Positions 44,451-55,939 of a stretch of 64,000 nt of DNA are shown in pieces. The notes beneath the pieces are model-generated. The model saw only the letters and a program-made list of their open reading frames with translations, had not been told where the DNA came from and did no database searches. The translations under genes and the position numbers were made by a program. Origin of the DNA: Beta vulgaris subsp. vulgaris (lineage: Eukaryota; Streptophyta; Magnoliopsida; Caryophyllales; Amaranthaceae); the NCBI RefSeq assembly GCF_026745355.1, contig NC_079208.1, positions 16,248,119 through 16,312,118 of the forward strand, in the 5' to 3' direction. How positions within the stretch are numbered: position 1 is the first letter of the stretch; each line of letters opens with the position of its first letter.

Positions 44451-46614
44451 ATGATGGCTTCGTCTATATTGGGGGTTAAGCCACTTCTATCATCTCATCG
44501 AATACGAGCTGTTCATAGTCCTACCATCGACACCACTTCTTCTACTTCAATGGCGTCGACTACACCTAAGTGGGCCCAGAAGACCATCACTCTCTCTCCT
44601 CACCCTCGTGGCTGTCATCTTGTAACTTCCAAGGTTATTATTCCACTTTCTGTTCTCTTCTTCAAATTCTTTTGCCTTCTTCTTATCTGATATTCCATTT
44701 AATTTGAAGAAACTTTTTTCTTTTTCTTCTTATTATTTTCTGATTTCGTTTTATAATTTATATACAGTTATATTTGATTTTCAATTGAAACAGTTATTTT
44801 TTTTGAAATGCATGATAAGAGTAAAGAGTCGTATTGGTTGAGGTCAAAATTATGTGGATGAGATGATGAATCATTGTCTGAAGATTCTGATTGCTTTTAC
44901 TTTAGTACCCTACTCCCTTGACTATTTTTCGGTGTGGAGAGAACACAAGGGCAAATGATATAGACGGGATTTGATTAGAGGTGGTACGACCTCCTCGACT
45001 TTAACCAACTAAGCTTGTTGACATCCTCACCCTCCTCCCTTGATAAGTTCAAGGTTTATAGGGTTCGGTTCTCCTTGATTTTTTGAAGTGATATTGATGA
45101 CTTATCTCTCTTATAATGACTGTGCGGCATATAATGCTTGTTGACATCCACACCCTCCTCCCTTGATAAGCTCAAGGTTTGCTTGATGCAGAAGAGAAAA
45201 AGATGAGGTAGATCATAAAGGAGAAATAAGAGACACAAACCGAAGGGAGAAGGAGTAGGCGAGTAGCAAGATAAGAGAGAGGCGAGGGACGATTACAACT
45301 TGTTTGGTAGAAAGGATTTGGAAGGAAAAGAAAGGAAGTGGAAGGAAATTTGTTACTTTCCAATGTTTGGTTCATTAAAAAAAAATTAAGTAAAAGGAAA
45401 TGGGAGGAATTGGAAGGAAAGACTCTTTAATAAAATTTCACTTTTCTTTTCTCCCAACGGTGGGGGAATTTGGAAGGAAAGAAAATTTATACCAAACATG
45501 GAAAGTTAAGGTTTCTTTCCTTTCTCTTCCATTCTTTTCTTTTCTCTTCCCTTCCTTTCTCTTCTCTTCCTTTCCTTTACTAAAAATGAACCGAACACAC
45601 TGTTAGTGGATGAGAAAGTACTGTTGCCTTGCCTTTCTATCATGGGTTTTTTCGCTTTTAACATCGATTTTTTGCATCACTTCCTAGTTTCTATCTAATA
45701 CTCCGTTGGCTATCTGAATTAATTGCACACTTGCATTATTAACTAACATTCTCTTACATTTTTCTCTCCGATTACACAGAATGTCATTTTTCACTTCATA
45801 ACTCTACATTTTCTCTTGCTTCTTTTCTCTTTGCCTATTATTGTAAAGCTTTGAATATTTGTTGAACCTTATTTTGCGTTTTCTCTCCCGCATTATTTCT
45901 TATTCTCTCTCTTTTTGCACTACTCTTAATCTCCGTGCCAAAAGCAAGTGCGCAAAATAATATAGAGCTGGGGCCTACTTGAAATATAGTTTTAGAAAAA
46001 GTAGCTTTTTACGTCTTATTACCCAATATTGAATTACGGTTCATCATAGATGATTATCTTTAGAAGGCTTATACTACCAGAAGGGTGCTTGAGGAGGTCT
46101 ATTCTATCTTTTAACTTGGTAATATAGTTGTAGGGATGTTTTTCCAGATTCCATTCATTATATTCTGCAGTAGATTTATTCTCGAAGTAGGATAAACTGG
46201 ATAGTTGATATCTATATATACTAAAGCGGATGTTATAAGCAGCATTGATAGATATATGTAGTTGATGTTTCCTCCTAAACATATCAAGGCATTGAACATA
46301 ATAAGCAGCGTCTTAATGAGAATTAGTTGATTGCTCGTTGCTTTGAAAATTTGTTTTCAAGTTCAATTACTGTTGAATTTGACTATAATTGCAGTAAAAA
46401 TTAAAATTTATAAGTGAATGTCCATCCTGCACTAATACTAATGACCTAATGAAAAATTGGATAAAGATAATCCCAACTATGTGCATTTCCCTTTTGATAA
46501 TTCCAACTACAAGTTAATCCATAATAATCCCAACTAGGGGAGTCTTAAATATGCTCCCTGAAGACTTGCAACCGGTTAGCAGGTTACTTTTTTTTTATAT
46601 GCTTTCTTTTTTTG

Positions 46615-46657
<43 letters not shown>

Positions 46658-49600
46658 GTTCTACCTAGTTCCGACCTAAGCCAACCGCCCTCTGGCCACC
46701 TTTCTTTGGTGCCATCTCAACCCCACGACCCCTTTTTCTTTCATTTGATTATCACCACAATTTGGTGAAGCGAGCTTCTTCTAATCTTCAGTTTGATTCT
46801 TATGCAACCATTTATGACTTAATCTCATTGCTAGCTTCATTCTAGGACGGGGTTTCTCAGAGGACGATGTTTTATTAGGCAAGCAAGATCTTGAGAACGA
46901 TGACATTGACAAACAAGTTGAATTCAATGTTGTCACCGCCAAATTCAACTTGATCTCCCACAAACTGTACATGAGTTCGTGGGCGTGTGTATTTCTGTTG
47001 AAGTTCCTCCTCCAAAGTGTTTTGAGTGAAAAGAGTGAGTTTGAAGGGAAATTTAGCTTCGATTCATAGAATGATATGATTTGAGCCATGAAATTACATA
47101 ATGAAATGTGGTATGTCAGTCAGGGTTGCTTAGGATGTAGAAAAAAAGTTAGTTTCCTATTTCATCTTCGCCACATGCCTCGTTTTATGAGTAGTGGTGG
47201 TGAGAAGGTTCATAGTAGGGCAGGGTGGTGGTTGGATTGTTTTCAAGAAGAGCCTATCAAGTGGGGGATAGCAGTGGAAGAGAGAGAAGGGAAGAGATTT
47301 TCAAGAAATATAAAAAGTTGGGGAGCCATTGAAATGAAGCGACATGGTTACATGACCTCTTTAACATGTAAATTTAAGTCATGGAACATTTTTGGAAGAC
47401 TCACATAATAGTTGTGACCAGTGTTACCTAATTCGCTATCTAATTCGCCTTTTGAATTCACCAATTCGCCCAAAATGAGCCAAAAATGAACCAAAAGTCC
47501 AAACTGACCATAATTCGCTTTTCTCAATTCGCGATTCGCGGGGGAATTAGGAAATTAGGTAACACTGGTTGTGACTACAATGGAATGCTCATAATTAGGA
47601 TTATTAAAAGCGAAACAACCATAGTTGGGATTGTCCTTGTCAATTTTTCCTAAAACAACTACTCGGGTATTACCTAGTATTATTACTGTTCATATAATTT
47701 TTTTTTGTTCTTTTGAATTTTTGGATGTCCTAGGCCGTGTGACATAATTCCCTAATCTCCCGCGCATTGCGAACCATAGAAAGGCAAATTATGGTCGGCT
47801 TTTGCCTATATTTGTCTCGTTTTGGGGGAAGTGAAAAAAGCTAATTATGTTACACTGGTCCTAGGTTTCTCTAGCCTTCAAAAATGCTGGTATCAACTTA
47901 TGGAAATTTGCAAGATCTTGCTAAAATAACCTCTTGTCTTTGCTCCACAAACTATTATCATCCCAAAATGAAATCACTTTCACCTTAGTTTCTCGGGATT
48001 TTCTTGGATGGTTTTTATTTCTTCTAGAAAATGTTAGCGCTGATGCATTACTGCATATGTGTATAGTTATTGCTGTCTGTTTGAGGAGGATCATCATGAT
48101 TGAAATAGTTATTATGCGCTATATTGTTCATTATTTTAGTTAAACAACCGAGATGATGTTGGTGAGAGGTTTTTGGTGATTTTCTGTTGCGTTGAAGTTT
48201 AGTTGCTGTGGGTGGGGATGTTTTTCCAGATTCCTTTCATTAACCTGTGTATTAGATGTTTACCTTGATATGATATGATGCCTTACTGAATATTTGTTAA
48301 ATTTGAACAATGATAAAGCTCCAAACTTGTGCTGACTTCAAGTGGGGAAAATTGATGCAATCTTGTACTACAACTTTCTTGAAGGTTGAGCTAAGGTTGG
48401 ATGTAGCTGGAAACTTGTGCTGACTACTTGTGGGGAGAAATGAATTTTTAAGCTCTTTTTATCTTTTAATTAGCAATATGCTTGAGCAAGGAGGATATAT
48501 AATTTGTTTGGAAATTCAACATGGTGGGGTGTGATGTGACTAGATGATATAATGTGATTTCTTCCTTCTTGTACCATTTTCCTTATTTTAGTAGTCTTCC
48601 TTATTTTAGTAGTCTTAATATGGTCGTTTTGAGTCACACGCTTATGGTTGCTAATGATGTAAATGTTCGTATCAGGTACTGAAGGAAATTGGACAAGAAT
48701 TGTCTGAATTCAAGTGTGGGCTTGCTCATCTTTTCTGTAAGAATCCATTTTAAATTAGGTAGACTCACAGCTTCTGAGTTGAAAGGGTTTTGCTTTACAT
48801 TCATGTGCTTTTATGCTCGTAAATGTCCAGTGCAACATACTAGTGCTTCTCTGACCATAAATGAAAATTACGATGCTGATGTTCGAGAGGACACAGAGAC
48901 ATTTCTTAACAGGGTAGTTCCAGAGGTCAGCATTCATGTGCAAATATTGATTAGCTTTCGTTGCTGTATTGACAGTATGTCTTATCTGCCGTTTGATGTC
49001 TTTTTCAGGGTAGTTCCGCACCTTGGAAGCACACACTGGAAGGTCGGTATATAGACTGGTTTTTCCGAATTATGTTCTGGATGTTCAATTTTGCCTATTT
49101 TTGATGAACAACTTATTCTTTTCCTCACCTGAATTAGTTATTTGGAGACAGTGCTGCATCAGTTCCATTGATTCCGGGAACGCGGTACGTGGCCGCGTTC
49201 CACGTTCCACGTTCCACGTTCCACGTTCCACGAGACATGTCCCAGAATGCGGAACGTGGTATACGGTCTAGGAGTCCATCTGGTTTACTCTAGAGGCTGC
49301 GTTCCGCGTTCCCGTTTCCGTAACACGTTCCGAAACGTTATGTGTACCATGTAACAATGATCAGTTCACTCTTTGTGTTATGATATGCCAATCACTTTTA
49401 AAGGTCTATTGGCTTCTAGTTATACCTTAGTTTTAAAACGCGAGGCCAGGCGGCGAGCAAATCGCATCCTAATGCCCAGGCGGAGCGCGTGACGACAGGG
49501 CGAGCAAATCGCATCCTACTGCCAGGCGGAGCGCATGACGACAGGCGCACGGAAGCACGCGCTTTAGGGCGCCTTTGAGCTAGGCGAGAGGCACAGAAAG

Positions 49601-52600
49601 CGGTCGCTTTTCGTGTTGAGGCGCGCGTGTTGGCCACCGCCTACCTTTTTTAGGTATTTTACCACTTCTTTTGCTTGAGATCGGCTTTTGGTTCACATAG
49701 GGCTGAAACGCTAGAACAAGATACGCCACTCTACTCTGCACTACCTCGACACTCCTTCGCCGCTGGTGGTCGCTGATGGTGACCAACTGCTCGCCGACTG
49801 GTTTCCGCCTCCCCGCCGGTGGTCTCCTGTCTTCGCCGGGGTAAGTTCTCTTCTCTTTGCTTCTTCTGTCTTTCTTTCTTCTTCTTTATTTCCCTTATTT
49901 TCTTCTTCTTCTTCTGTCTTTCTTTCTCCTTTATTTCATATCTTCCTCTCCTATCTTCTTCTCCTCTTGGTCGGTCTTTTTTTCATGGCTTCTTCGGTCT
50001 TTCTTCCTTCTTTCTTCTTTATTTTTCACTGCATGTTTTTTTTTTTTTTACGATGGTTTTTTATTTCTTTCTTTAGTTCTTCTTCCTGTTTTTCTCCAGT
50101 GGGTATTTTTATACCTTATAGCAAGACCCTTCTTTATTTCTTATAGCAGAATTTGATTCCTTATTTCTTATACATCTTCACTGCGTTTTTTCCCATGTGG
50201 CAGACTGCTAGCGACTAGTTAATTTTTTTAATCCATTTATATGCTTTTTATTTAATTAGTTTTTGAGTTGGGATATCATTTGAATTGTAACTGGTTGATT
50301 GTTGATGATGAAAATTTGGGTTTCAAGTTCTAGTGGACTAAACTTGAAACCTTGTTTGATTTTCTTTCTACTTGGTACTTTGACTAGTGATGAAGTATGC
50401 TTTATTATACCTTTTTACGGTTCTTTAATATAATATATATATCTTGTTTTAAGGGTTACAATGATTCTTTATTTGATTTCTAAGTTTTTTAGCACCAAAG
50501 GTGCGCCTCGCCTACAGGATGTGTGCGCCTTCGCCTACAGGATGTGTGCGCCTTCGCCTACGGGATGTGTGCACCTTCGCCTTGCACCTCAATGCTTTGC
50601 GCCTTGAACCTCGGTGCTCCTAGTGCCTTTTAAAACTAAGAGTTATACCTACCTTGAATTATATGCATGCTCATGTTTGTACCTGACAAGTGGCTTGAAT
50701 ACCATTATCACCCGATATAGGAAATAAGGGGCCCGCGAGGCTGAAGACGTGTTTCTGGGTAAACGATTGTCACTCCTTGCCCTAGAAAAAGATAAGATGT
50801 TATAAAAAGATCTAGGACAGCATAAGGTCAGCGCGAGTTAGGTTTTTGAAAGAAAATTCACTAGAGTCCTACTAAAGTTCTTATTTGCTGTTTTGCAAGT
50901 TCCCTATGACATTTACATGATGCAGTTTATGATCATCTCAAATCCCAGTTGTGTTTTGGTGCTCTTTTGGTTTCTCTTTCTTTATGTTTTGATTTTCCTC
51001 AGCTCCAATCGGTCGCGCTCTGCTGGAATAAGTTTGAAACTTGAAATTCTGAAAGTTAGCTGACCTGTGATGATCAAAGTAAATACTTCCTGGGTTTTTT
51101 CTTACTCGCAACACTTTTTTTTTTCATCAACTCCAATGCAATTTTGGGGTATGAGAGAGGTAGAGAGGAAAAAAAGAGAGGGCCCATGTGATTAGAGAGA
51201 GATAGAGAGAAAGGAAAAACAAAAATAGAAACTATTGCAAGTAATTAATTATTTCCCTTTTAGAAAAGTGTTGCGGGTAAAAGAAAACGGAGGAAGTAAT
51301 TGCTGACCTAATCTTTGGTGCCTTTGGTATTATTTGTCAGAAGATATATTGTTGATAGCTGCAAGTTAGGAAGCACAAAGCAACATGCGAAACGTCATCT
51401 GGTTTCCATACATCCTTTCGTATTGTTTGTCATCATTGCTCATTGCTCTGATTTCTGTTTGCAGGACCTGATGACATGCCAGCACATATCAAGTCATCAA
51501 TGTTTGGCTGTGCATTAACGTACATTCTCTGATGCTCTAAGTCTGAGGTTTTTTAGTTCAAGTCCGTCAGATACTCTTGCATGTTGTTGCTTACACATTA
51601 CTTTATCTTTGGTCCAGGATTCCAATCACTAACGGAAAGCTTAACATGGGAACCTGGCAGGTAACCACGATTATTATGATGTCAATTGCTGCAGTTATCA
51701 ATTTTAACATATAGCTACTGATAATAGGGTTCTAAATTGGGAGGGGGGTGGGTTTGATGAGAAGTGGAGTGTCATGAGTCATGACAATATCGGCACTAAG
51801 TTGGTTGATTGGGGCAGAAATATTGATGTTGCATCTTTACTACCATTGGCAAGATACATTTTGGTGATACATTTGGTGCCAGTGATTGAAATAATCTCTC
51901 TTTTAGTGAAATTGGTCTGCTTTTGTGGACCAATACACTTGTTCCGTTGCTTCAATATGACCTGGGGCTATTTTGAGCATCAAGATTACAAGTAATTTGA
52001 GAAGGGAAACCAAATAAAATAAACAAAACCCGCAAAATTTAAGTGCCCAGTAGAAGTAATTTCACGCGAAAACCAAATTAAATATAGAGAAATTTGTCAA
52101 AAACAACCTTTTATAAACAACTTTTTTGTCAGAAACAACCTTTTAAAATTTTTTCGTCAAAGGAAACTTTAAACCTAAATTTTTTTGTCATAAAACCTTA
52201 TGACCTCATTCCGGCATTAACTCAGTTAATGACCCGGAAATTTGCGAGAAGCAACCTTTTACAAAGGTCATGTGAAATACATGCACGGATCAACGTTGGA
52301 AATGGCTAAGTCAACACCGGAGAATAGGCTAGCTAGGTCTCATCTTGCCAAAAAAATTTAGTATAAGGTTTTAACTTGCAAAAAAAAATTATAAAATGTT
52401 GTTTCTGACAAAAAAGTTATTATAAAAGGTTGTTTCTAGCAAATTTTTAACTGAGTCAATGTCGAAAAAATTGGTTGATGCCGGAACGACACCATCAGGT
52501 TTCTTCTGAAAATTTTCTTTAGGTTTAAGGTTTTTCTTGACAAATTTTTTTTTAAAAGGTTGTTTCTAACAAAAAGTTGCTTATAGAAGGTTGTTTTAAA

Positions 52601-54876
52601 CCAATTTCTCTAGAATATATGCTACCTTTGTTTCTTTTCAATCTACACACTTCTCTTTTTGGTTTGTTTCTTTTCAATCTGCACACTGTTGCATTTTCTA
52701 TTTCTGGTAACATGTATCATCTTTTTTCTCTTCTTTTTCCACCCATGTGGTCTTACTTTTTTATATACCTGCCTTAAAATTTCTTTCTTCACCTTTTTAG
52801 TTTCTCTCACTTTTCAGTTTCTCTCTCACTTTTGGACTTCCTTCTTGGTTCTCCCCAAAGTAAAGTGAGTAAATTAAAAAGAAACAGAGGGAGTACATAT
52901 TAATTTCATAAGAACTATTACAGTTTTGGTTGACATATTAAAGATTACATTTTTATTGGCTGACATCATTAATTCCCTAGTGTCCAACTATGAGCATCCT
53001 TGATAATAACTCAGAGTGGAGATCTGTCTTCTCAAAAAGAAAAAGAGAAAAGAGTTGAGATCTGATGTGAGCAAACCCTGATGCCGGTAACAAATTTACA
53101 GAACATCTCTACTCCTTCACCCTCTACATAGCACAAGATCTGGACAGATTGTTCTTTTTTAGGATAGAGTTTATTGATGCTGCAATCGTCTCAGCCTTTA
53201 TAGGTTGAAGAGTAATGATCCTACACAGTAGTTACTGTGTCAATGTAGGTCTGGCCCTCGTAATTAAACAGGCTGTTTTTGTAGATTTATCATTTATGTC
53301 ACTTGAAATATGTTTTAAGCAATTATAAAAGTGTTGAGCATCAATAAAATGTGGAGTAGAGCATGAAACTGTGATCTTAGACTCTACATAGCCTTTTTAA
53401 TGAAGCTGTGATCCTAAACTTAGTACACAAAGATAAAAGACATGAAACTCCATAAAATGTGGAGCAGAGTACTCACAATAACGGATCTCTACCAATAGGA
53501 ATATCAGTATTTGTGTCAATATCATCGATAAGCCTTCCTTCTCAAGGCGTGTGCTTAAGGCCTTGTTCTTTTAGACTTATTGTTCAGCTCAGTCAGTTTC
53601 CTCAACATAAGTTCAGTCCCAAAGAACAGACTCTAACACTTGTAGAACTTGTACACTTTTCTTGCTTCACCTTCCAACCGTCAATTCATTTCAAGCTAAA
53701 TTTTCAGATTCAGGTGATGCAAATTCTTTTGACATTCTATTATTTGATGCAAACAAAATATTCTCTAAAGCTAATCTGCAATTGAAAGTTGGAAATCAGC
53801 ATTATACCCCGTTAGCAAAATGAATTTAGGCATGGGAATAAACCAAACACGGAGAATTGATATAGTAATTAATCTGCAACTTGATACAATTTTGACAAAG
53901 CAACAACCAAACCAATCACAACTTCACAAGAGTGAGCGAGATCAGGAGAGGTAGGGAACTTAATTTTTTCAGCAATTCTACTCTTCGTTTATCTTCATCG
54001 ACATCCAACTCATTGTTCTGGCATCTTTCACCGAAAAACCAACACCAAACTTTATCAGGCAATTAAAATTTCATCTGAGTAAAATGTTAAGACAAATTGA
54101 AGCTTAAAATTAAATTGTAGAAGGTATTAATGTAGAGTCCATAACTAGTTAACTACTGGCTCTTAGATAGTTTGGGTTGCTTTTGATTAGGTTAGGCCTG
54201 TTCTATCATCAGGTCATCTTTAATCTTGCCCACCAAGCCTCAAACTGTTTCAGCGAAATTCCAACCATAGTAAATTAGCGAACAATTAAATTTTGGCTTT
54301 TCTGAGCTGTCTTTTCCTCCATTAGACATTAGTGTCTTCTTCCAACAACCAGAATCACCTCAAGAAATTGATTTCAAAAGTCTGCCAGATTATTATCTTT
54401 TCCTGGAGGATTCTAAGTTCCTATATGAGCAATTATATAGTGCATTAAAAACCAAACATAAAGAAATTAGTATAACAGCGGTTGGTAGAGAACTTTGCGA
54501 GGGGCAAGAATCGAAACCCTGTCACAGGGGTGGAAGGAGGGTCTCCAACCAAATTGCCCATCTCATATTGGTAATCTATTCAGTGGGTATAGTAGTTCTG
54601 TTGTTATTTGTTCTCTTCAGCAATGTATACCATAGATGTAATCATGTATTACTAACCTACCTATATGAATGAATATAGAAGCAATGTATATAATGTTTTG
54701 TTGTCTATTTAGGGTATTAGGGTTTGGATTTGAGTCAGCTCTTGCTGAAAGCCTCAATGGTATAGTTTTTTCAATCTGATGTTATTTATTTGCTTGTCTC
54801 TCAGGGAATATGGCTGTGCGAGCACCGTGATTATCCAACTCCCCGTAAAGTAGTAGTTACACTGAACGGGATGTAG
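44451..54876 (+). CDS. YjbQ/UPF0047 family protein, seven exons, 180 aa, complete
   Basis: This is a host gene, joined from 44451-44633, 48676-48736, 48831-48925, 49009-49042, 51465-51519, 51618-51660 and 54805-54876. Every intron starts GT and ends AG, and all phases agree, giving one uninterrupted 180-residue frame. Residues 1-35 are Ser/Thr-rich and could be a plastid transit peptide. The core (36-180) carries PKWAQKTITL, FKCGLAHLFLQHTSASLTIN (74-93), ENYDADVREDTETFLNR, DDMPAHIKSSMFG, GTWQGIWLCEHRD and a C-terminal VVVTLNGM: the conserved UPF0047 signature with its His residues. The bacterial homologue YjbQ has weak thiamine phosphate synthase activity; the plant role is not settled. ATG at 44454, or at Met34 for a bacterial-length product, are alternative starts. 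Genes of this family are normally single small loci; here 543 coding bases span 10.4 kb because of intron insertions. Confidence 0.95.
45290..45602. mobile_element. MITE-like foldback in intron 1 of the YjbQ-like gene
   Basis: The left side CTTGTTTGGTAGAAAGGATT and inverse right side CTAAAAATGAACCGAACACA form imperfect inverted ends. The interior is GGAAGGAAAG on the left and CTTTCCTTTC on the right, so the whole can fold back. The GTTTGGT ends resemble Tourist-type elements. The TSD is not clear. Confidence 0.55.
46617..46654. repeat. (TC)n microsatellite
   Basis: About 19 uninterrupted TC dinucleotides lie in intron 1 of the YjbQ-like gene. Confidence 0.95.
47419..47567. mobile_element. 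hAT-type MITE, 149 bp, perfect 8-bp TSD
   Basis: Ends CAGTGTTACCTAATT and inverse AATTAGGTAACACTG are a perfect 15-bp TIR. The octamer GTTGTGAC flanks both sides (47411-47418 and 47568-47575). The interior is repeats of AATTCGC. It is nested near the right end of the 46451-47649 element, so it is younger than that element. Confidence 0.93.
47650..48675. other. Remainder of intron 1, no element resolved
   Basis: The sequence is AT-rich intron with short frames only. Segments such as AAACTTGTGCTGACTxCxAGTGGGGA occur twice (about 48,325 and 48,410), a small local duplication. The intron ends with GTTCGTATCAG before exon 2. Confidence 0.5.
49165..49335. repeat. CGTTCCA heptamer tract in intron 4
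   Basis: Five direct CGTTCCA units lie at about 49,195-49,230, with related GCGGAACGTGG and inverse GCGTTCC, CACGTTCCG motifs to 49,335. The block from CCGGGAACGCGG to CCGTAACACGTTCCG can fold on itself. A MITE origin is possible, but the ends are not defined. Confidence 0.65.
49426..50640. mobile_element. Non-autonomous TIR element, 1,215 bp, 8-bp TSD AGTTATAC, in intron 4
   Basis: It begins CTTAGTTTTAAAACGCGAGG and ends TGCCTTTTAAAACTAAG. The octamer AGTTATAC stands on both sides (49418-49425, 50641-50648). The left end holds two ~48-bp direct repeats with GCGAGCAAATCGCATCCTA. The right end has three 25-bp repeats with GCCTACAGGATGTGTGC. A middle segment with CGCCGCTGGTGG, then GGGGTAAGTTC, looks like a gene leader with a splice donor, perhaps captured. 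The 8-bp TSD suggests hAT, but the TIR does not have the usual start. Confidence 0.82.
51086..51296. mobile_element. Stowaway-like MITE, 211 bp, in intron 4
   Basis: CTTCCTGGGTTTTTTCTTAC...CGCAACAC is matched by inverse GTGTTGCGGGTAAAAGAAAA...GAGGAAG, with TA on both sides (51084-51085, 51297-51298). It lies about 170 bp before exon 5 of the YjbQ-like gene. Confidence 0.85.
52085..52612. mobile_element. Long-TIR foldback element in intron 6
   Basis: TAGAGAAATTTGTCAAAAAC...AACCTTTTATAAACAACTTT has its inverse near 52,570-52,612 (AAAAGTTGCTTATAGAAGGT...TTTCTCTA). The GGTTGTTTCT motif repeats inside both halves. The interior holds diverged AACTCAGTTAATG/TTAACTGAGTCAATG arms. It directly adjoins the Stowaway-like element at 52622. 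Confidence 0.78.
52622..52893. mobile_element. Stowaway-like MITE in intron 6, relative of the 31959 copy
   Basis: The left end CTACCTTTGTTTCTTTTCAA and right end GAAACAGAGGGAG/TA are degenerate. The interior TCTACACACTTCTC, TTTGGACTTCCTTCTTGGTT and GTGAGTAAATTAAAA parallels the MITE at 31959-32235. Confidence 0.78.
52894..54804. other. Rest of intron 6 (last intron), mostly unassigned
   Basis: The sequence is AT-rich with no gene-like frame. A 71-bp fragment of the GGCC...AAAGAACA MITE family lies at 53559-53629 (TAAGGCCTTGTTCTTTT ... CCCAAAGAACA). The 53459-53785 frame overlaps it and has no motif. The branch/polypyrimidine region TTGCTTGTCTCTCAG ends the intron at 54804. Confidence 0.5.
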
Positions 54877-55174
54877 ATGGCTTGGTATACTAGTATATTA
54901 CACCAGCTTTATGGTCTTTTAGCCAAGTAGTTGTAAACTTGTAATATGGTGGGGTTGTGTGCTATTTCTCTATCTTGTGGACGTAATTTGAACTATTCGC
55001 TATCAGATGTAAATTTTTGGAAGAATTATGATCTTGCTACGTTTTATTGTGGTCTGTGGTCTCTGAAATCATATAATGCATCACTCTTGTTGGAAATTCA
55101 ACTTGAATCATATTGGAAATATGTTTAAGAAGCATTATATATCATGTTGAAAATGTTTATTGATTAATTGTTGA
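54877..55174 (+). terminator. 3' UTR region of the YjbQ-like gene
   Basis: After the stop at 54876 come GTATACTAGTATATTAC and TTGTAAACTTGTAATATGG. Possible poly(A)-signal-like AATATG and AATTGT elements are scattered over 54,930-55,170. No canonical AATAAA was seen close by, so the cleavage site is undetermined. Confidence 0.35.
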
Positions 55175-55550
55175 AATTTTAAGGATTTTTTAACAACAAT
55201 TATACAAACTTTTACCCGTTTTCTCGTGATAAAACAAATTTTTGATTATTTTTTAATAATACAACCATTACATCGAAATTTCTCCAGTATGTTGAGTTGA
55301 CTTGTAACCGGTAAAACAGGTCAAAAAAATTTTCAAAATGATCTTTATATTTTCTCCTTCCTCCCCCAACCCCCTACCCACCTCAACCACCTCATCTTGT
55401 TACCTCCTACAACAAGTTAACAACCGGCATTGTCGTACTAGAGGAATTTTAATCAGAAGTTTGTATTATTAAAAAATAATTAAAAATTTGTATTATCATG
55501 AGAGAACGGGTAAAATTTTATATTATTCTGTTAAAAAATCCAAATTTTAA
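55175..55550. mobile_element. Long-TIR foldback MITE just downstream of the YjbQ-like gene
   Basis: The left half AAATTTTAAGGATTTTTTAA...TTTACCCGTTTTCTCGTGAT...TTTTTTAATAATACAA is mirrored by the right half ending GGGTAAAATTTTATATTATT...TTAAAAAATCCAAATTTTAA. Arms of about 95 bp leave a loop of about 180 bp with CCTCCCCCAACCCCC. Confidence 0.78.
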
Positions 55551-55939
55551 TACAAGTTATCACTTTTTGGATTTCAAAATCTTCAATCTATTTTTGAATT
55601 TTCTCACTTTTTCTCTGTAATCTTTGCTATGGAGGTAACTCTCTTTAAAACTCTAAAACTAATCTAAGCTAAAGAAAAAATGAGTGATAATTTTCTGCTT
55701 TCTACTTTTTTTCCTCCCTAAACAAGTGAGAGTAAGAGTATTTATACAAACTAAAAGTAGTAAGGAAAATATTAAGAGAAAAGAAGGAATAAACTTGTAT
55801 AAGAAAAGTAAGAAGAGGGAATATAAAAGAAAAGGAGTAAAGAAGGGGAAAGAAAAAAGGGAAAAAGAAGATAAAATAAAATGAAAAACCCAAACATTAG
55901 ACTCCTGTCGTTCCTCTTTCACTGCAAATGAGATGTGAG
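55551..55939. other. No gene seen; purine-rich AT tract
   Basis: Lys/Arg/Glu-rich or Phe-rich frames at about 55,680-55,920 follow from AAAAGAAGG-type composition. No domain, splice context or repeat boundary was identified. Confidence 0.45.

Larger units (their letters stand above)
46451..47649. mobile_element. Inverted-repeat element (1.2 kb) in intron 1, with a nested hAT MITE
   Basis: Ends GAAAAATTGGATAAAGATAA...CCCAACTATG and inverse CATAGTTGGGATTGTCCTTG...CAATTTTTC form TIRs of about 30 bp, with further related AATCCCAACTA repeats just inside. The interior has a (TC)n microsatellite at 46,617-46,654 and two unrecognised frames (47089-46781 minus; 47088-47408 plus) without known motifs. 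The TSD is undetermined. Confidence 0.6.

Noticed and set aside
47088..47408. 106-aa plus-strand frame in intron 1 of the YjbQ-like gene
   Set aside because: No recognised motif; lies inside an inverted-repeat element and is cut at its end by the hAT MITE region.
49766..50156. Phe/Ser/Leu-rich frames looking like multi-pass membrane proteins
   Set aside because: T/C-rich tract inside a non-autonomous element; three phases are open at once.
54946..55128. 60-aa frame after the YjbQ-like stop
   Set aside because: Lies in the 3' UTR region, with no motif and no splice link to the gene.
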